Source: Chryseobacterium sp. CH25 (lineage in GTDB: Bacteria; Bacteroidota; Bacteroidia; Flavobacteriales; Weeksellaceae). From it: 64,000 nucleotides of DNA. The notes beneath the pieces were generated by a model. The model made no database searches and was not told the DNA's origin. It saw only the letters and a list, made by a program, of their open reading frames with translations. Positions 18,705 through 29,405 of this stretch are shown piece after piece. Where the stretch lies: positions 186,001-250,000 of the forward strand of contig NZ_NRQT01000005.1 of NCBI RefSeq assembly GCF_004119455.1, given 5' to 3'. Position 1 is the first letter of the stretch. The number at the start of each line of letters is the position of its first letter. The position numbers and the translations under genes were made by a program.

Positions 18705-19361
18705 CTAATCAATTGTTTTCTCTGCAAAACAGAAGATATTCCCAAGCTTAATACTGGAGTAACCGTTACTTTTAATTTTGGAAGAATTAATCATTGCTTT
18801 AGCTAAAATGTAAGTAGGTAAGGGTGTTTGACTTTCCAATAATCCAAGTTTATTGGCAAATTTTATAATCCTGCTGCCCAAAACTTCACCTGTTCTTTCA
18901 GAATTTTTTCTTTCCAGCATTCCAGGTTTGAAAATGGTAATTTTATTGAAGTGTAACTGTTTTACAGCTTCTTCCAGCTCACCCTTCATTTTAGAATAGA
19001 AGATCTTAGATTTTGGATTGGCTCCATACGCCGAAACCAGAATATAATCTTCCACCTCATTTTCCTTAGCAGCTTTGGCAAACTCATATTGGTAATCAAA
19101 GTCTACTTTTTTCTGAGCTTCTTTGCTTCCTGCATCTTTCAAAGTAGTTCCCAAACAGGAAAATGCAACATCTCCCTTCACCATACCTTTCCATTCTTCA
19201 GGCTTTTCAAAATTCACAACATGAACTTTAAGCCTCTCATTTTCAATATCAACAGGTTTTCTTACAAAAATATCGACTTCCTCAAAAGCCTTGTCATTAA
19301 GTAACTGATTGACTAAATCTTTTCCTGTAGCGCCTGTAGCACCTATTACTAAAGCTTTCAT
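18705..19361 (-). CDS. NAD(P)H-binding atypical SDR oxidoreductase
   Basis: A 218-residue protein starting at the ATG at 19361. The open frame runs on through a tandem repeat to 19502, but the Rossmann start MKALVIGATGATGKDLVNQLL must be N-terminal. Motifs: GATGATGKD (dinucleotide loop), FSCLGTTLKDAGSKEAQ, YILVSAYGANPKSKIFYSKMKGELE (SxxxK-like), and FKPGMLERKNSERTGE. It resembles the HTATIP2/YwnB group of atypical short-chain dehydrogenases. The substrate is unknown. A six-copy heptamer lies 54-95 bp upstream of its start, in its likely leader or promoter. Confidence 0.82.
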   Translation of the reverse strand: MKALVIGATGATGKDLVNQLLNDKAFEEVDIFVRKPVDIENERLKVHVVNFEKPEEWKGMVKGDVAFSCLGTTLKDAGSKEAQKKVDFDYQYEFAKAAKENEVEDYILVSAYGANPKSKIFYSKMKGELEEAVKQLHFNKITIFKPGMLERKNSERTGEVLGSRIIKFANKLGLLESQTPLPTYILAKAMINSSKIKSNGYSSIKLGNIFCFAEKTID

Positions 19362-19414
19362 AACAATGGGATTTGATGTGATGGTATTTTCTTTATTAAA
19401 TTTACTAAATTTGA

Positions 19415-19456
19415 ATAAAAGATAAAAGATAAAAGATAAAAGATAAAAGATAAAAG
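19415..19456. repeat. Perfect heptamer tandem repeat, (ATAAAAG)x6
   Basis: Six perfect head-to-tail copies of ATAAAAG fill 19415-19456. They lie between the divergent oxidoreductase gene (start 19361) and the MmcQ/YjbR gene (start 19548). A 7-bp unit is prone to copy-number change. Confidence 0.95.
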
Positions 19457-19547
19457 ATATTGTTATTAAACATCTGCCATCTATTTGGATATCAACGATC
19501 ATTAATCATATTACTAATTGCCTATTATTTATTACTCATAAAAAGCC

Positions 19548-19901
19548 ATGGATGCCAACGAAATATTAGACTATTGCCTTGCTAAAAAAGCAGTTACGGA
19601 AAGTTTTCCTTTTGATAACGAAACCCTTGTATTAAAAGTGGATACTAAAATATTTTTATTGATGGGGCTTGAAAGACAACCCTTGTCTATCAATGTAAAA
19701 ACAGATCCTGAATGGAGCCTCGAACTTCGTGAACAATATCCTCAGATTATAGGAGCCTATCATATGAACAAAACCCATTGGAACTCAGTAGCTGTAGATG
19801 GTTTAAAAAGGGACTTGATTTTTAAATTAATAGATCATTCTTACGATTTGGTATTTAAATCGCTTACTAAAAAAGTTCAGAGTACAATAAACAATTCTTA
19901 A
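19548..19901 (+). CDS. MmcQ/YjbR family protein
   Basis: A 117-residue protein matching the MmcQ/YjbR family over its whole length: the N-terminal helix 'ILDYCLAKKAVTESFPF', the strand pair with KVDTKIFLLMGL, 'INVKTDPEWSLELREQYP', and the family hallmark YHMNKTHWNSV with Trp, followed by a C-terminal helix 'IDHSYDLVFKSLTKK'. The CyaY-like fold gave rise to a DNA-binding annotation, but its role is uncertain. It is divergent from the oxidoreductase across the heptamer repeat. Confidence 0.9.
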   Translation: MDANEILDYCLAKKAVTESFPFDNETLVLKVDTKIFLLMGLERQPLSINVKTDPEWSLELREQYPQIIGAYHMNKTHWNSVAVDGLKRDLIFKLIDHSYDLVFKSLTKKVQSTINNS

Positions 19902-20029
19902 AAAACGAAATTAATAACATAAAGAAATATTGATTTCGGATCTGTATTCCTTATTAGTTGGAGCTTTTTGCTGAACAATAAAACGAGAGACTTTCATTGA
20001 GGGTAAACTAGCCTTGTACTTTAGGTATT

Positions 20030-21550
20030 TTAATAATTTTCACCATATTCTATAATTTTGGTTTCTAAAAGTAAGAGCTGATTTTTACCATTTTTTAGCA
20101 TTGCAGTGGCTGTTTTATTCTTTTGGTTGATATTAAACTCTATATTAACGTTGGTATTTTTTTGCTGGTTAAAAAAAGCATCAAATTGTTTAAAGGTTTT
20201 CTCTTCATTAAACTCAAAATCTACTGCACATCGATTATCATTCTTGTCATACCATTTAATGTATACATTTTTAGGAATACTACGTTCCTCGTATACGGTG
20301 TTTTGCAAAGTTTCATCGGAAAATACAAAACGTTCAGCATTATAAAAACTAAAATCAGCACTATAAATTTTTATTTCAGGAGATACTATAAATGTTGGAC
20401 GCCAGTTGTAACGTACTCGTAATTTGTCCCAATAGCCATAAGGAATAGGCTTATTTTTTGTAAGCTGTTGTGTTTTAAAAGGTATAATTGTGGTATCTGT
20501 TAATACTTTTTTGCGCCATTCCTGATTAAATACATCTCCATATTTTAATTTTTCATTATAAGATACTGGTTTGTTAATGGTTACCTTTTCTGCCTGGTAA
20601 CGTCCAATTTCTATTTGACGATAACCACTGCTGCCTGCCCAAACCACTAATACTCCCCCTGGTGCAAAGCCCATAATAATACTGTTATAATTTTCCTGAG
20701 TTTTTCTATCTCCTCTTTTTTCATCATAAGGTGTATTGAAGAGCATTTGCAGTTTATTATAATCAATAGGACTATTAACCCGGTAAAACATATTTTCGGA
20801 AAACGAATACCAGGTAAGATCCAGTGCTTTAGGGAGTGCCATTGTTTTCTTATCGGTATTGCCTCCATCTTCACCCCATTCTGCTCTGTAATTTACAGTA
20901 TTTCCCTCGTTGAAAGTAAATTCGTATTTTTCATTATTAGAAAGTAGAAAAAGACCTTTGTACAGCTGCACGGGATAGGCTTCCGGATTACTCATTGAGC
21001 CACGCCATCCATCACCAGATGCCTTTATATTATCAGCACTAATTGTAGTTTCCTGTTTTTCATTACTATATTGAGAAATACTGTATACAATAGATATGAA
21101 AAATATATATACGATCATAACAGGGATTAATATTTTGTATGATCTAATGGGCCAGGTTATTATGATGCTGCTAAAAATTGTTAAAAAAATACTCAGGGTT
21201 AAAATGACTGGAAACATTTCTAAAATTAAACCTCCCAAATCAGCATACAATTTGTGTTCATAATCATCACCTAGTGTAGTCACAAATAGCAATACAGGTA
21301 AAAGCAGACAGGAGGTAATATAAAATACAAAACCATAAACAAGTTCAAAGATAATATTAGGTTTATCAAATAGGTTTAGCTTTCTGCGAATGCCATTAAA
21401 GCAAAAATACAAAAGAGTAACTAAGATGAAGTAGGGTAAACAGAATAGTGCTGCGTACACCAGGTTTGAATTGTCACTCTGTGTACATAGCATTCCAATT
21501 AAACTCAGTATGGCAACTAGAACAGCTGAGATAATAGATTTGAAAATCAT
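20030..21550 (-). CDS. Multi-spanning membrane protein with C-terminal DUF2931 domain
   Basis: A 506-residue protein. The first ~170 residues hold about four to five membrane segments (near 5-25, 32-52, 70-92, 108-128, 135-158). The rest is a DUF2931 domain related to the lipoprotein at 7270: 'YPVQLYKGLFLLSNNE' early, 'ALPKALDLTWYSFSENMFY' in the middle, and the signature MGFAPGGVLVVWAG followed by RQIEIGRYQAEKV and IPYGYWDKLRVRY. Unlike the 7.3 kb copy it has no effector next to it and carries its own membrane anchor. It could be an orphan immunity protein or have an unrelated envelope role. The family is firm; the role is open. Confidence 0.75.
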   Translation of the reverse strand: MIFKSIISAVLVAILSLIGMLCTQSDNSNLVYAALFCLPYFILVTLLYFCFNGIRRKLNLFDKPNIIFELVYGFVFYITSCLLLPVLLFVTTLGDDYEHKLYADLGGLILEMFPVILTLSIFLTIFSSIIITWPIRSYKILIPVMIVYIFFISIVYSISQYSNEKQETTISADNIKASGDGWRGSMSNPEAYPVQLYKGLFLLSNNEKYEFTFNEGNTVNYRAEWGEDGGNTDKKTMALPKALDLTWYSFSENMFYRVNSPIDYNKLQMLFNTPYDEKRGDRKTQENYNSIIMGFAPGGVLVVWAGSSGYRQIEIGRYQAEKVTINKPVSYNEKLKYGDVFNQEWRKKVLTDTTIIPFKTQQLTKNKPIPYGYWDKLRVRYNWRPTFIVSPEIKIYSADFSFYNAERFVFSDETLQNTVYEERSIPKNVYIKWYDKNDNRCAVDFEFNEEKTFKQFDAFFNQQKNTNVNIEFNINQKNKTATAMLKNGKNQLLLLETKIIEYGENY

Positions 21551-21986
21551 GTGTTATAAAATATCTATTTATTTTGAGTTTTCAGAGATTCAATACATTA
21601 AAGAATCTGAAAATATGATTACATGTAAGGACCTTCTTTTTCAAGCCTGTACATTTCAGGAGTTCCAGCTATAATTTTTATTTACGGTTTCATAATTTAG
21701 GGTAAATATAAAGCTTAACCAGAGTTAGATAAATATATATAAAATATTCATTTAAAATATGTTTTTATTAGTTTATTGTTGCTTTTTATAAATAACAGAT
21801 GCCTTATATTTTGTTTTTAATTTATTTTATATCATTTAATAGTTATTTTAGCTTATATTGATTATTTGAAATAAGAAAAGATTCTGAAATTGGAGATGTA
21901 AAATAGAGATTAGAATAATCTGGGTATAGATTTTGTTATCAAATATCAGTGAAATACTAAACAGGCATTAATTAAAATAAGAATAT
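21551..21986. other. Very AT-rich divergent intergenic region
   Basis: This 436-bp stretch lies between the DUF2931 membrane protein (minus) and the YbaY-like lipoprotein (plus). I see long A/T tracts, no terminator and no convincing ORF. It should hold both promoters, but no complete TTG/TAnnTTTG pair was found. Confidence 0.4.
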
Positions 21987-22469
21987 ATGAAAAATCACCT
22001 TTTATTATTCATGGCAGCAGGTACATTAGCTTTATCAAGCTGTACTCAACCTGGAAAAAAAGATCAGGCAACGACTCCCGCAAGCACTGAGAGTGTGAAA
22101 TCGCAAAACCTTAAGATTGAATTTACAGGAACTGATGCATTTACCATCAAAAATGCAAAGCTTAAAGTAAGTTTATATGGAGTGAGTGAGGGGCTGCAGG
22201 ATGCACCCGCAACCTTAATCACAGAAAGTGAGTTTGAAGTAAAAACAATTCCTTATACTATTGAATTACCAGTACCTGGAGATGCAGAAAGTAAGATTAA
22301 TCCAAAACCTACGAATGGCGTAAAATATTATATTGCTACAGAATGGGATTCTGATGGCAACGGAAAAGCCAATGAAAAAGGAGATATCTTTATTGATCAT
22401 GATAAAGCATTTCCTAATGTGAAATTAAATGGTGAAACCCAAAAAATCTATGTAAAGGTTTTGAAATAA
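21987..22469 (+). CDS. YbaY/YscW-like lipoprotein
   Basis: A 160-residue lipoprotein with a clear lipobox (LALSSCTQ, Cys 19) and a Thr/Ser/Lys linker. The mature domain follows the YbaY/YscW pattern: 'NAKLKVSLYGVSEGLQDAPATLITES' (strand with 'dapa'), then 'VKTIPYTIELPVP' and 'YIATEWDSDGNGKANEKGD'. In that family this beta-sandwich domain occurs in outer-membrane lipoproteins. The WDSDGNGKANEKGDIF stretch also looks like a Ca2+-binding Asp/Gly loop. The assignment is moderate. A bidirectional terminator separates it from ribF. Confidence 0.55.
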   Translation: MKNHLLLFMAAGTLALSSCTQPGKKDQATTPASTESVKSQNLKIEFTGTDAFTIKNAKLKVSLYGVSEGLQDAPATLITESEFEVKTIPYTIELPVPGDAESKINPKPTNGVKYYIATEWDSDGNGKANEKGDIFIDHDKAFPNVKLNGETQKIYVKVLK

Positions 22470-22535
22470 AATACAAAAGAGATTCTTTAACAAAGCTTAC
22501 AATGACTGGAGCTTATCTCTTAAAATAAAAAATAA

Positions 22536-22567
22536 GAAAGGCTATTCAACACTGAATAGCCTTTTTT
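22536..22567. terminator. Bidirectional terminator between the YbaY-like gene and ribF
   Basis: A perfect 11-bp stem AAGGCTATTCA/TGAATAGCCTT with a 4-nt loop is flanked by A-rich and T-rich tracts. It serves the convergent genes ending at 22469 and 22573. Confidence 0.85.
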
Positions 22568-22572
22568 ATATC

Positions 22573-23493
22573 TTAGAAATTAAATTCTTCTGTTAACCTC
22601 TTATCTTCATCAAGTCGCTCAATAAGTTTCTCCAGTCCTTCAAACTTGATTTCATCATGAAGAAAGTCTCTGAATCTTACTGTGATCTTTTCGTCGTAAA
22701 TATCATCGTTGAAATCAAGAATATAGACTTCAACGGTTAATTTTTCTCCATTTACCGTAGGATTTGTTCCGATGCTCAACATTCCTTTGTATTGCTGGCC
22801 TTTTATTTCCACTTCAACAATATAAGCCCCTTTTTTAGGCAAAAGTTTAATAGATTCCGTATCAATATTGGCCGTTGGATATCCAATGGTTCTTCCAATC
22901 TTCTTTCCGTGAACAACAGTTCCGGAAATAGGGTAGGAGTAGCCCAACATTTCATTGGCTTCTTTAATATTTCCTGTTAAAAGAGCATTACGAACCTTGG
23001 TAGAACTGATGTTATTCTCGTGAATATTAATAGCTTCCATCTGTTCCACTTCAAAATCCAGCTCTTTAGAAAGCTTTTGAAGAAGTTCAAAATTTCCGCT
23101 TTTATTTTTTCCGAAAGAATGATCGTAGCCTATAATAAGGTATTTCACATTCAATTTATCAATAAGGATTTGACGTACAAATTCTTCTCCGGTAAGATTT
23201 CTGAATTCTTCATCAAACTCTTTAATAAACAGATTTTCAATGCCGCAGGTCTCAATACGCTGCTGTTTTTCCTCTATGGTATTCAGAAGTTTTAAATCTT
23301 CATTAGGGTTAAAAACAAACCTGGGATGTGGCCAGAAAGTAAGGATAGCAGTTTCCAGATTGTTTTCTGTTCCTACCTTAATGAGCTCATCAATAATACT
23401 TTTATGTCCAAGATGCACCCCGTCAAACATACCCAAAGACAATGCTAGAGGCTTTTGAGAGGAATAATCTTTAAAATTCTTGAAAACTTTCAA
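22573..23493 (-). CDS. ribF: Bifunctional riboflavin kinase/FAD synthetase
   Basis: A 306-residue enzyme that phosphorylates riboflavin to FMN and adenylates FMN to FAD. The best start is the TTG at 23493 (L/M-KVFKNFKDYSSQKPLALSLG), which gives the usual length; the open frame extends 40 codons further without family character. The N-terminal FAD-synthetase part has GMFDGVHLGHK near residue 22, and SSTKVRNALLTGNIKEA. The C-terminal riboflavin-kinase part has GKKIGRTIGYPTANI near 187 and GMLSIGTNPTV. It is divergent from atpD with about 150 bp between promoter zones. Confidence 0.95.
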   Translation of the reverse strand: MKVFKNFKDYSSQKPLALSLGMFDGVHLGHKSIIDELIKVGTENNLETAILTFWPHPRFVFNPNEDLKLLNTIEEKQQRIETCGIENLFIKEFDEEFRNLTGEEFVRQILIDKLNVKYLIIGYDHSFGKNKSGNFELLQKLSKELDFEVEQMEAINIHENNISSTKVRNALLTGNIKEANEMLGYSYPISGTVVHGKKIGRTIGYPTANIDTESIKLLPKKGAYIVEVEIKGQQYKGMLSIGTNPTVNGEKLTVEVYILDFNDDIYDEKITVRFRDFLHDEIKFEGLEKLIERLDEDKRLTEEFNF

Positions 23494-23532
23494 AACGGAA
23501 AAATTTGATTTGCAAATATAGATATAATGTAA

Positions 23533-25209
<1,677 letters not shown>

Positions 25210-25306
25210 TAATTAGACCTAAGATTTTTAGACGTGAGATGAGAGACATTCCATATGTCAGAATCTTTTATTCTTTCAATCTTTTAATCTTTTAATCTAA
25301 ATTAAA

Positions 25307-25588
25307 ATGAATATAAAAATTTTAACACCAGAATACGTAGTTTTTGAAGGAGAAGTAAACTCAGTATTATTGCCTGGAAAAAATGGTGAATTTCACATCA
25401 TGAAAAACCACGCAGGAATCGTTTCTTCTTTAGTTGGTGGGAAAGTAAAGCTTTTTACAAACTCTGTAGATGATGCTTTCGCTAAAAACCTAACCAAAGA
25501 AAATGATAAAGATTCTATCTTTTCATATTCTATCAAGAGCGGTGTTGTGGAATTTAATCATAACAAAGGAATCATCCTTTGCGAATAA
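25307..25588 (+). CDS. atpC: ATP synthase F1 subunit epsilon
   Basis: A 93-residue protein, the short Bacteroidota form of epsilon. It holds the N-terminal beta-sandwich (MNIKILTPEYVVFEGEVNSVLLPGKNGEF..KNHAGIVSSL) but lacks the long C-terminal helical hairpin of the E. coli protein. It couples the central stalk to the c-ring. It lies 97 bp after atpD; the gap contains repeated AATCTTTT units. A strong terminator follows. Confidence 0.95.
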   Translation: MNIKILTPEYVVFEGEVNSVLLPGKNGEFHIMKNHAGIVSSLVGGKVKLFTNSVDDAFAKNLTKENDKDSIFSYSIKSGVVEFNHNKGIILCE

Positions 25589-25614
25589 TTAAATGAAAAG
25601 CTAAATATATTTTC

Positions 25615-25646
25615 AAAAAAGTGTAACTTTGGTTACACTTTTTTTA
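25615..25646 (+). terminator. Terminator after atpC
   Basis: An AAGTGTAAC/GTTACACTT stem with a short loop is followed by seven T. Confidence 0.85.
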
Positions 25647-25678
25647 TTTTATGTCAAGTCATGTAAAAATCTGATTGT

Positions 25679-26496
25679 ATGAAGAAAAGCATAATCATAT
25701 TCTTTACAATTCTGGGAACTTTCCTCAATGCTCAGAATATCAAAACCAAAAGAGGAATTATCAATTTAGACGGAATCCCGGTGGCTAAAATCTCCAATAA
25801 ATCCAATGAATATACTTTCATGGACTTAAAAGAAACACCCTTATATACCATAAAATTTATTGATAAAAGCATTGTAGACTCTGTAAGAGACAGCTATATT
25901 CAGGTCAATAGAGTTTATAATAGGGATAAAACCATCGAAGTCGACTATTCTTCACCTTCAGCATCTCCGGAGAAGAGAAATCTGCAGTTTATACTTCCGT
26001 AAAAGATTTTAAAATCATAGATAATAAAGGAATCAATGTAAAGACTCTGGATGAACTGTTCTCCAATGTTCCCAAAAGAAAGCTGGACAGTAAAACCAAG
26101 GATGCTTATACGATCAGAAAGAAGATTGATAAAATGAATCTTGAAGTCAATAAAGTAGGTGAAATCCTCAGCAACGGTATTCCTGTTGGCTATTTTACCA
26201 ATTTACCGGTAAGCTTTGGTTCAGATGATAAGATCATGGAGAAAAGCTTTATCGATATTGAAATCTATGATGCCAAAAGTAAATATATCGGTAAATATAT
26301 CACTACAACAAAGCAGCTGAAAACGGCTGGTGGAAAGTCTTTTACTCTTTTCAAAGAAATGTCTGGGAGAGCTTCTATTTTAAAATATCCAACCTATAAA
26401 GCTCTTGCCGAGCGTATGGCCATTATGGACCCTAATTTTATTAAAGTTCAGGAAAAAGTAACTGTAGGACCTGTTACAAAAGATACTCCTAATTAA
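25679..26496 (+). pseudogene. Secreted protein of unknown function, split by one frameshift as sequenced
   Basis: The first frame (25679-26002) encodes a signal peptide (FLNAQ cleavage) and a beta-rich N-terminal half. The second half continues one frame away (EKSAVYTSVKDFKI... at about 25972) and runs to 26496. The join falls at TCTCCGGAG (25963-25973); one added C gives a continuous 272-residue protein. Both halves share 'GIPVAK' / 'GIPVGYF' strand motifs, suggesting two similar beta units. No family is recognised. It may be a consensus error rather than a dead gene. Confidence 0.65.
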
Positions 26497-26518
26497 ATCT
26501 ATTCAAAAATATAAAAAA

Positions 26519-26550
26519 TAAAACCTCAGAAATATCTTTTGAGGTTTTGG
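26519..26550 (+). terminator. Terminator after the 25.7 kb gene
   Basis: AAACCTCA/TGAGGTTT stem with an 11-nt loop, preceded by A-rich and followed by T-rich sequence. Confidence 0.7.
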
Positions 26551-26592
26551 CTTTTATTCACTTAGCTTTATATAATCGCACTTATCTTATTT

Positions 26593-26633
26593 GTGCATTC
26601 GTGGCGTATATTTTTTGCCACGAATGCACGAAT
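26593..26633. repeat. Long hairpin 'GTGCATTCGTGGC' with a second partial copy at 49355-49376
   Basis: A perfect 13-bp inverted repeat (26593-26605 and 26617-26629, loop 11 nt). Its right arm with flanks (22 nt, 26612-26633) occurs again, identically, at 49355-49376 in another intergenic region. It is therefore an interspersed element rather than a private terminator. Confidence 0.8.
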
Positions 26634-26724
26634 TTTCTTATTAAAATAGGAGGCTGGGTTCCTACGGAATGACAAAGATTATGGATATTTTATTTTTAGT
26701 AGAGATAGTAAAAAGGTAAAAGCT

Positions 26725-26800
26725 ATTCAATAGGAACGGGCTTTAGCCCGTTTTATAATACAACATAAATTTCCATTGGCTTTAGCCGACACCTAATTTA
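26725..26800. repeat. Two-hairpin interspersed repeat, copy 1
   Basis: It starts ATTCAATAGG and contains two dyads: AACGGGCTTTAGCCCGTT (26736-26753) and TGGCTTTAGCC (about 26777-26787), then ACACCTAATT. The same order recurs at 39406-39478. Confidence 0.85.
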
Positions 26801-26849
26801 TCTTAAAATATTTCAAATTTGAAAATCCCTGAGAAAAAACGGATTAATT

Positions 26850-29045
26850 TTATAAACTCAAAATCACTCCATTTTCCTTCAATTGTTGCATCGGTTTTGA
26901 GAACCAGAACAATTCAAAATCTTCAAAATTTTCCTCAAACTGATTCTTAAGCTGTTGAACTGTAGGCTTTTTCTGATTGTCTATAGAATGTTCTTCCAGA
27001 ATATCCATCAGCCATTCCGCTTTATCCTGTTCCAACTCAACCTTTATAATATTGGTTTTTAGGTGGAATGTAAGAAGCGTATATGTACCGGAATATTTCT
27101 TTTTATTTTTTACGCGATTCTCAGCGATTACGTTTTTGGTTAAAAAGACAACTTTTGAATTTCCTTTAAATTTAAAATCTTCTTCTTCCAATAAACTGTC
27201 GTGAATATAATCGGGATGGATGGTTGTTCTTGGAATTTTAAAATCGAACCATTCCTGAAGAGGAAGATCAAAATTAATTCCATGCATATAATTGAATAAG
27301 GATTTTTTTAAACCAGAACTAAACTTATCATGATTGATCCCGGTTTTGTCTGTAAAATCAATATCATTATTTGCAAATAGAATTTCCTGTTTGATTGGAG
27401 TAACTCCAAATTCCTCCGGATTCAATCCAACAGGTGAGTGGGCAGTCATTGCAAACTGATGCCAGAAACCACTCTGTAAAATTCCCATTTCAAATAACTG
27501 ACGAATCATTTCCATGGAGTCGATTGTTTCCTGAACGGTTTGAGTAGGGTAGCCATACATCAGATAAGCATGGATCATAATTCCGGCTTCTGTAAAATTT
27601 CTTGTTACTTTTGCAACCTGTTCTACAGAAATTCCTTTATCAATTAATTTCAGCAAACGATCGCTGGCTACTTCAAGTCCTCCGGAAACTGCCACACATC
27701 CGGATAGTTTTAATAAATAACATAAATCACGGGTGAAGCTTTTTTCAAAACGAATATTTGTCCACCAGGTCACTACAAGGTTTCTGCGAAGAATTTCAAG
27801 AGCAACCTCTCTCATTAAAGCAGGTGGTGCAGCTTCATCTACAAAATGGAAACCGGTTTCTCCTGTAGTTTTGATAAGTTCCTCCATTCTGTCCACCAGA
27901 ATTTTGGCGGAGATGGGCTCGTAGATTTTAATGTAGTCTAAAGAAATATCACAGAAAGTACATTTTCCCCAATAGCATCCGTGGGCCATGGTCAGTTTAT
28001 TCCATCTTCCGTCGCTCCATAAGCTGTGCATTGGATTGGCAATTTCAATCACTGAAATATATTGATCCAGTTTTAAATCCGTATAATCCGGAGTACCAAT
28101 ATCTGCCTGTTTATAATCGTGTCTTTTGGAATTATTTTTATAAACAACTTCTTGATTTTCAAGTAAAAAAGTTCTTTTATATTGAGGTTCTTCATTTTGC
28201 TCAGAATGAAGAATATTTTCACATAGAAGTTCGAGAGGAATTTCACCATCATCTAATGTTATAAAATCAAAAAATTCAAAAACTCTTTGGTCTTTAACTT
28301 CCCTTAATTCAGTATTGGGAAAACCTCCACCCATTGCAATTTTAATGTGTGGAAAGTTCTTCTTTATAAACTGAGCACATCTGAAAGCTGAATATAGATT
28401 TCCCGGAAAAGGAATAGAAAAACAAACCAATTTAGGTTGTATAGACTCTAGTTTTTCACGAAGAATTGTTAAAGTGAAATCATCAATAAATGTTTCTTCA
28501 CCAGATAATTTTGAATACAGTTCATCAAAAGAGTTGGCGCTTTTTCCTAAACGTTCAGCATATCTGCTGAAACCAAAGTCAGCATCAATATTTTCAACAA
28601 TATAATCTGAAATATCTTCAAGGTATAGGGTAACCAAATGTTTGGCTTTATCCTGTAAGCCCATATTTCCGAAAGCAAATTCCATATCATCCAATTGGTT
28701 GAAACGGGAAGCTTCCGGAAGAAAGTTCATGCTGCAGATCTGTCTTGCCAGTGTCGGGTTTTTCCCCTGTAAAAAAGGAATTACCTGATCGATGGTTTTT
28801 AAATATTCTTCTCTTAATGCATAAATTCTCTGGGTATTTTCAGAAGCATTCTGAAGATCAATTTCTTTACTGAAAACCTTTTGTAATCCACCTTTTGAAA
28901 ATAATTCCAAAATAACATCTATTCCCAAATCCATCTGATAACTGGAAATATTTTTAGTATTTAAAAATCCTTTTATATAAGCTGTTGCCGGGTAAGGAGT
29001 GTTAAGTTGGGTAAAAGGCGGAGTAATAAGAAGTAGGTCTTTCAA
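26850..29045 (-). CDS. B12-binding domain radical SAM protein
   Basis: A 731-residue protein starting at TTG (29045), behind a TAACTTTG -7 element (29059-29066). The N-terminal ~280 residues are a cobalamin-binding-like alpha/beta domain opening with LLLITPPFTQLNTPYP. The radical SAM domain begins near residue 360 with HGCYWGKCTFCD; the iron-sulfur Cys are spaced CX4CX2C, a known variant of CX3CX2C. The typical GGLEVASDRLL and HAYLMYGYPTQT motifs follow. A ~150-residue C-terminal extension ends in acidic helices. The reaction is unknown; such enzymes methylate or rearrange unactivated carbons. It is a monocistronic, large and intact gene. Confidence 0.85.
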   Translation of the reverse strand: MKDLLLITPPFTQLNTPYPATAYIKGFLNTKNISSYQMDLGIDVILELFSKGGLQKVFSKEIDLQNASENTQRIYALREEYLKTIDQVIPFLQGKNPTLARQICSMNFLPEASRFNQLDDMEFAFGNMGLQDKAKHLVTLYLEDISDYIVENIDADFGFSRYAERLGKSANSFDELYSKLSGEETFIDDFTLTILREKLESIQPKLVCFSIPFPGNLYSAFRCAQFIKKNFPHIKIAMGGGFPNTELREVKDQRVFEFFDFITLDDGEIPLELLCENILHSEQNEEPQYKRTFLLENQEVVYKNNSKRHDYKQADIGTPDYTDLKLDQYISVIEIANPMHSLWSDGRWNKLTMAHGCYWGKCTFCDISLDYIKIYEPISAKILVDRMEELIKTTGETGFHFVDEAAPPALMREVALEILRRNLVVTWWTNIRFEKSFTRDLCYLLKLSGCVAVSGGLEVASDRLLKLIDKGISVEQVAKVTRNFTEAGIMIHAYLMYGYPTQTVQETIDSMEMIRQLFEMGILQSGFWHQFAMTAHSPVGLNPEEFGVTPIKQEILFANNDIDFTDKTGINHDKFSSGLKKSLFNYMHGINFDLPLQEWFDFKIPRTTIHPDYIHDSLLEEEDFKFKGNSKVVFLTKNVIAENRVKNKKKYSGTYTLLTFHLKTNIIKVELEQDKAEWLMDILEEHSIDNQKKPTVQQLKNQFEENFEDFELFWFSKPMQQLKENGVILSL

Positions 29046-29405
29046 CAGAAATTTTTTGCAAAGTTATTCTAAAGTTTTTTCAGAAAAAATTTTTTGCTCT
29101 GATTATAGACAGGTCTAAATGATGTTATCAGTAACTGCTGTTTTTTCTCCCGCAGATCTCACAGATTTTGCGGATAAAATACAGCCGATCTATCGTACAA
29201 GATTGAGAATGGAAGTGGAGATTTTTTGACGCAAAGTTTTTAATAAGAGTTATGTATATGTTTTTTAAGGAGGCAAAGATGGAATCAATTTTATTGATTC
29301 TTTTTAAGCGAATGTATATTCATAGAGCTTTTTCAGCGACAAAGTCGCTCTTCTTTGCTTCCTAAAATAAAGCAGCAGGATTATTAAAACTTTGCGTTTA
29401 GAAAA
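29046..29405. other. Intergenic region with small hairpins, no gene
   Basis: These 360 bp include the -7 element for the radical SAM gene, a 'cccgcagatctcacagatttt' repeat fragment also seen in variants near 18.6 and 39.6 kb, a perfect hairpin GAATCAAT/ATTGATTC followed by T5 (29282-29305), and AGCGAC/GTCGCT (29335-29349). None of the ORFs is convincing. Confidence 0.5.

Larger units (their letters stand above)
26497..26849. other. Intergenic region made of hairpin repeats
   Basis: Between the broken secreted protein and the radical SAM gene lie a terminator (26519-26550), a long hairpin (26593-26629), a 'cctacggaatgacaaagat' fragment and one copy of a two-hairpin repeat (26725-26800). No gene is seen. 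Confidence 0.7.
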
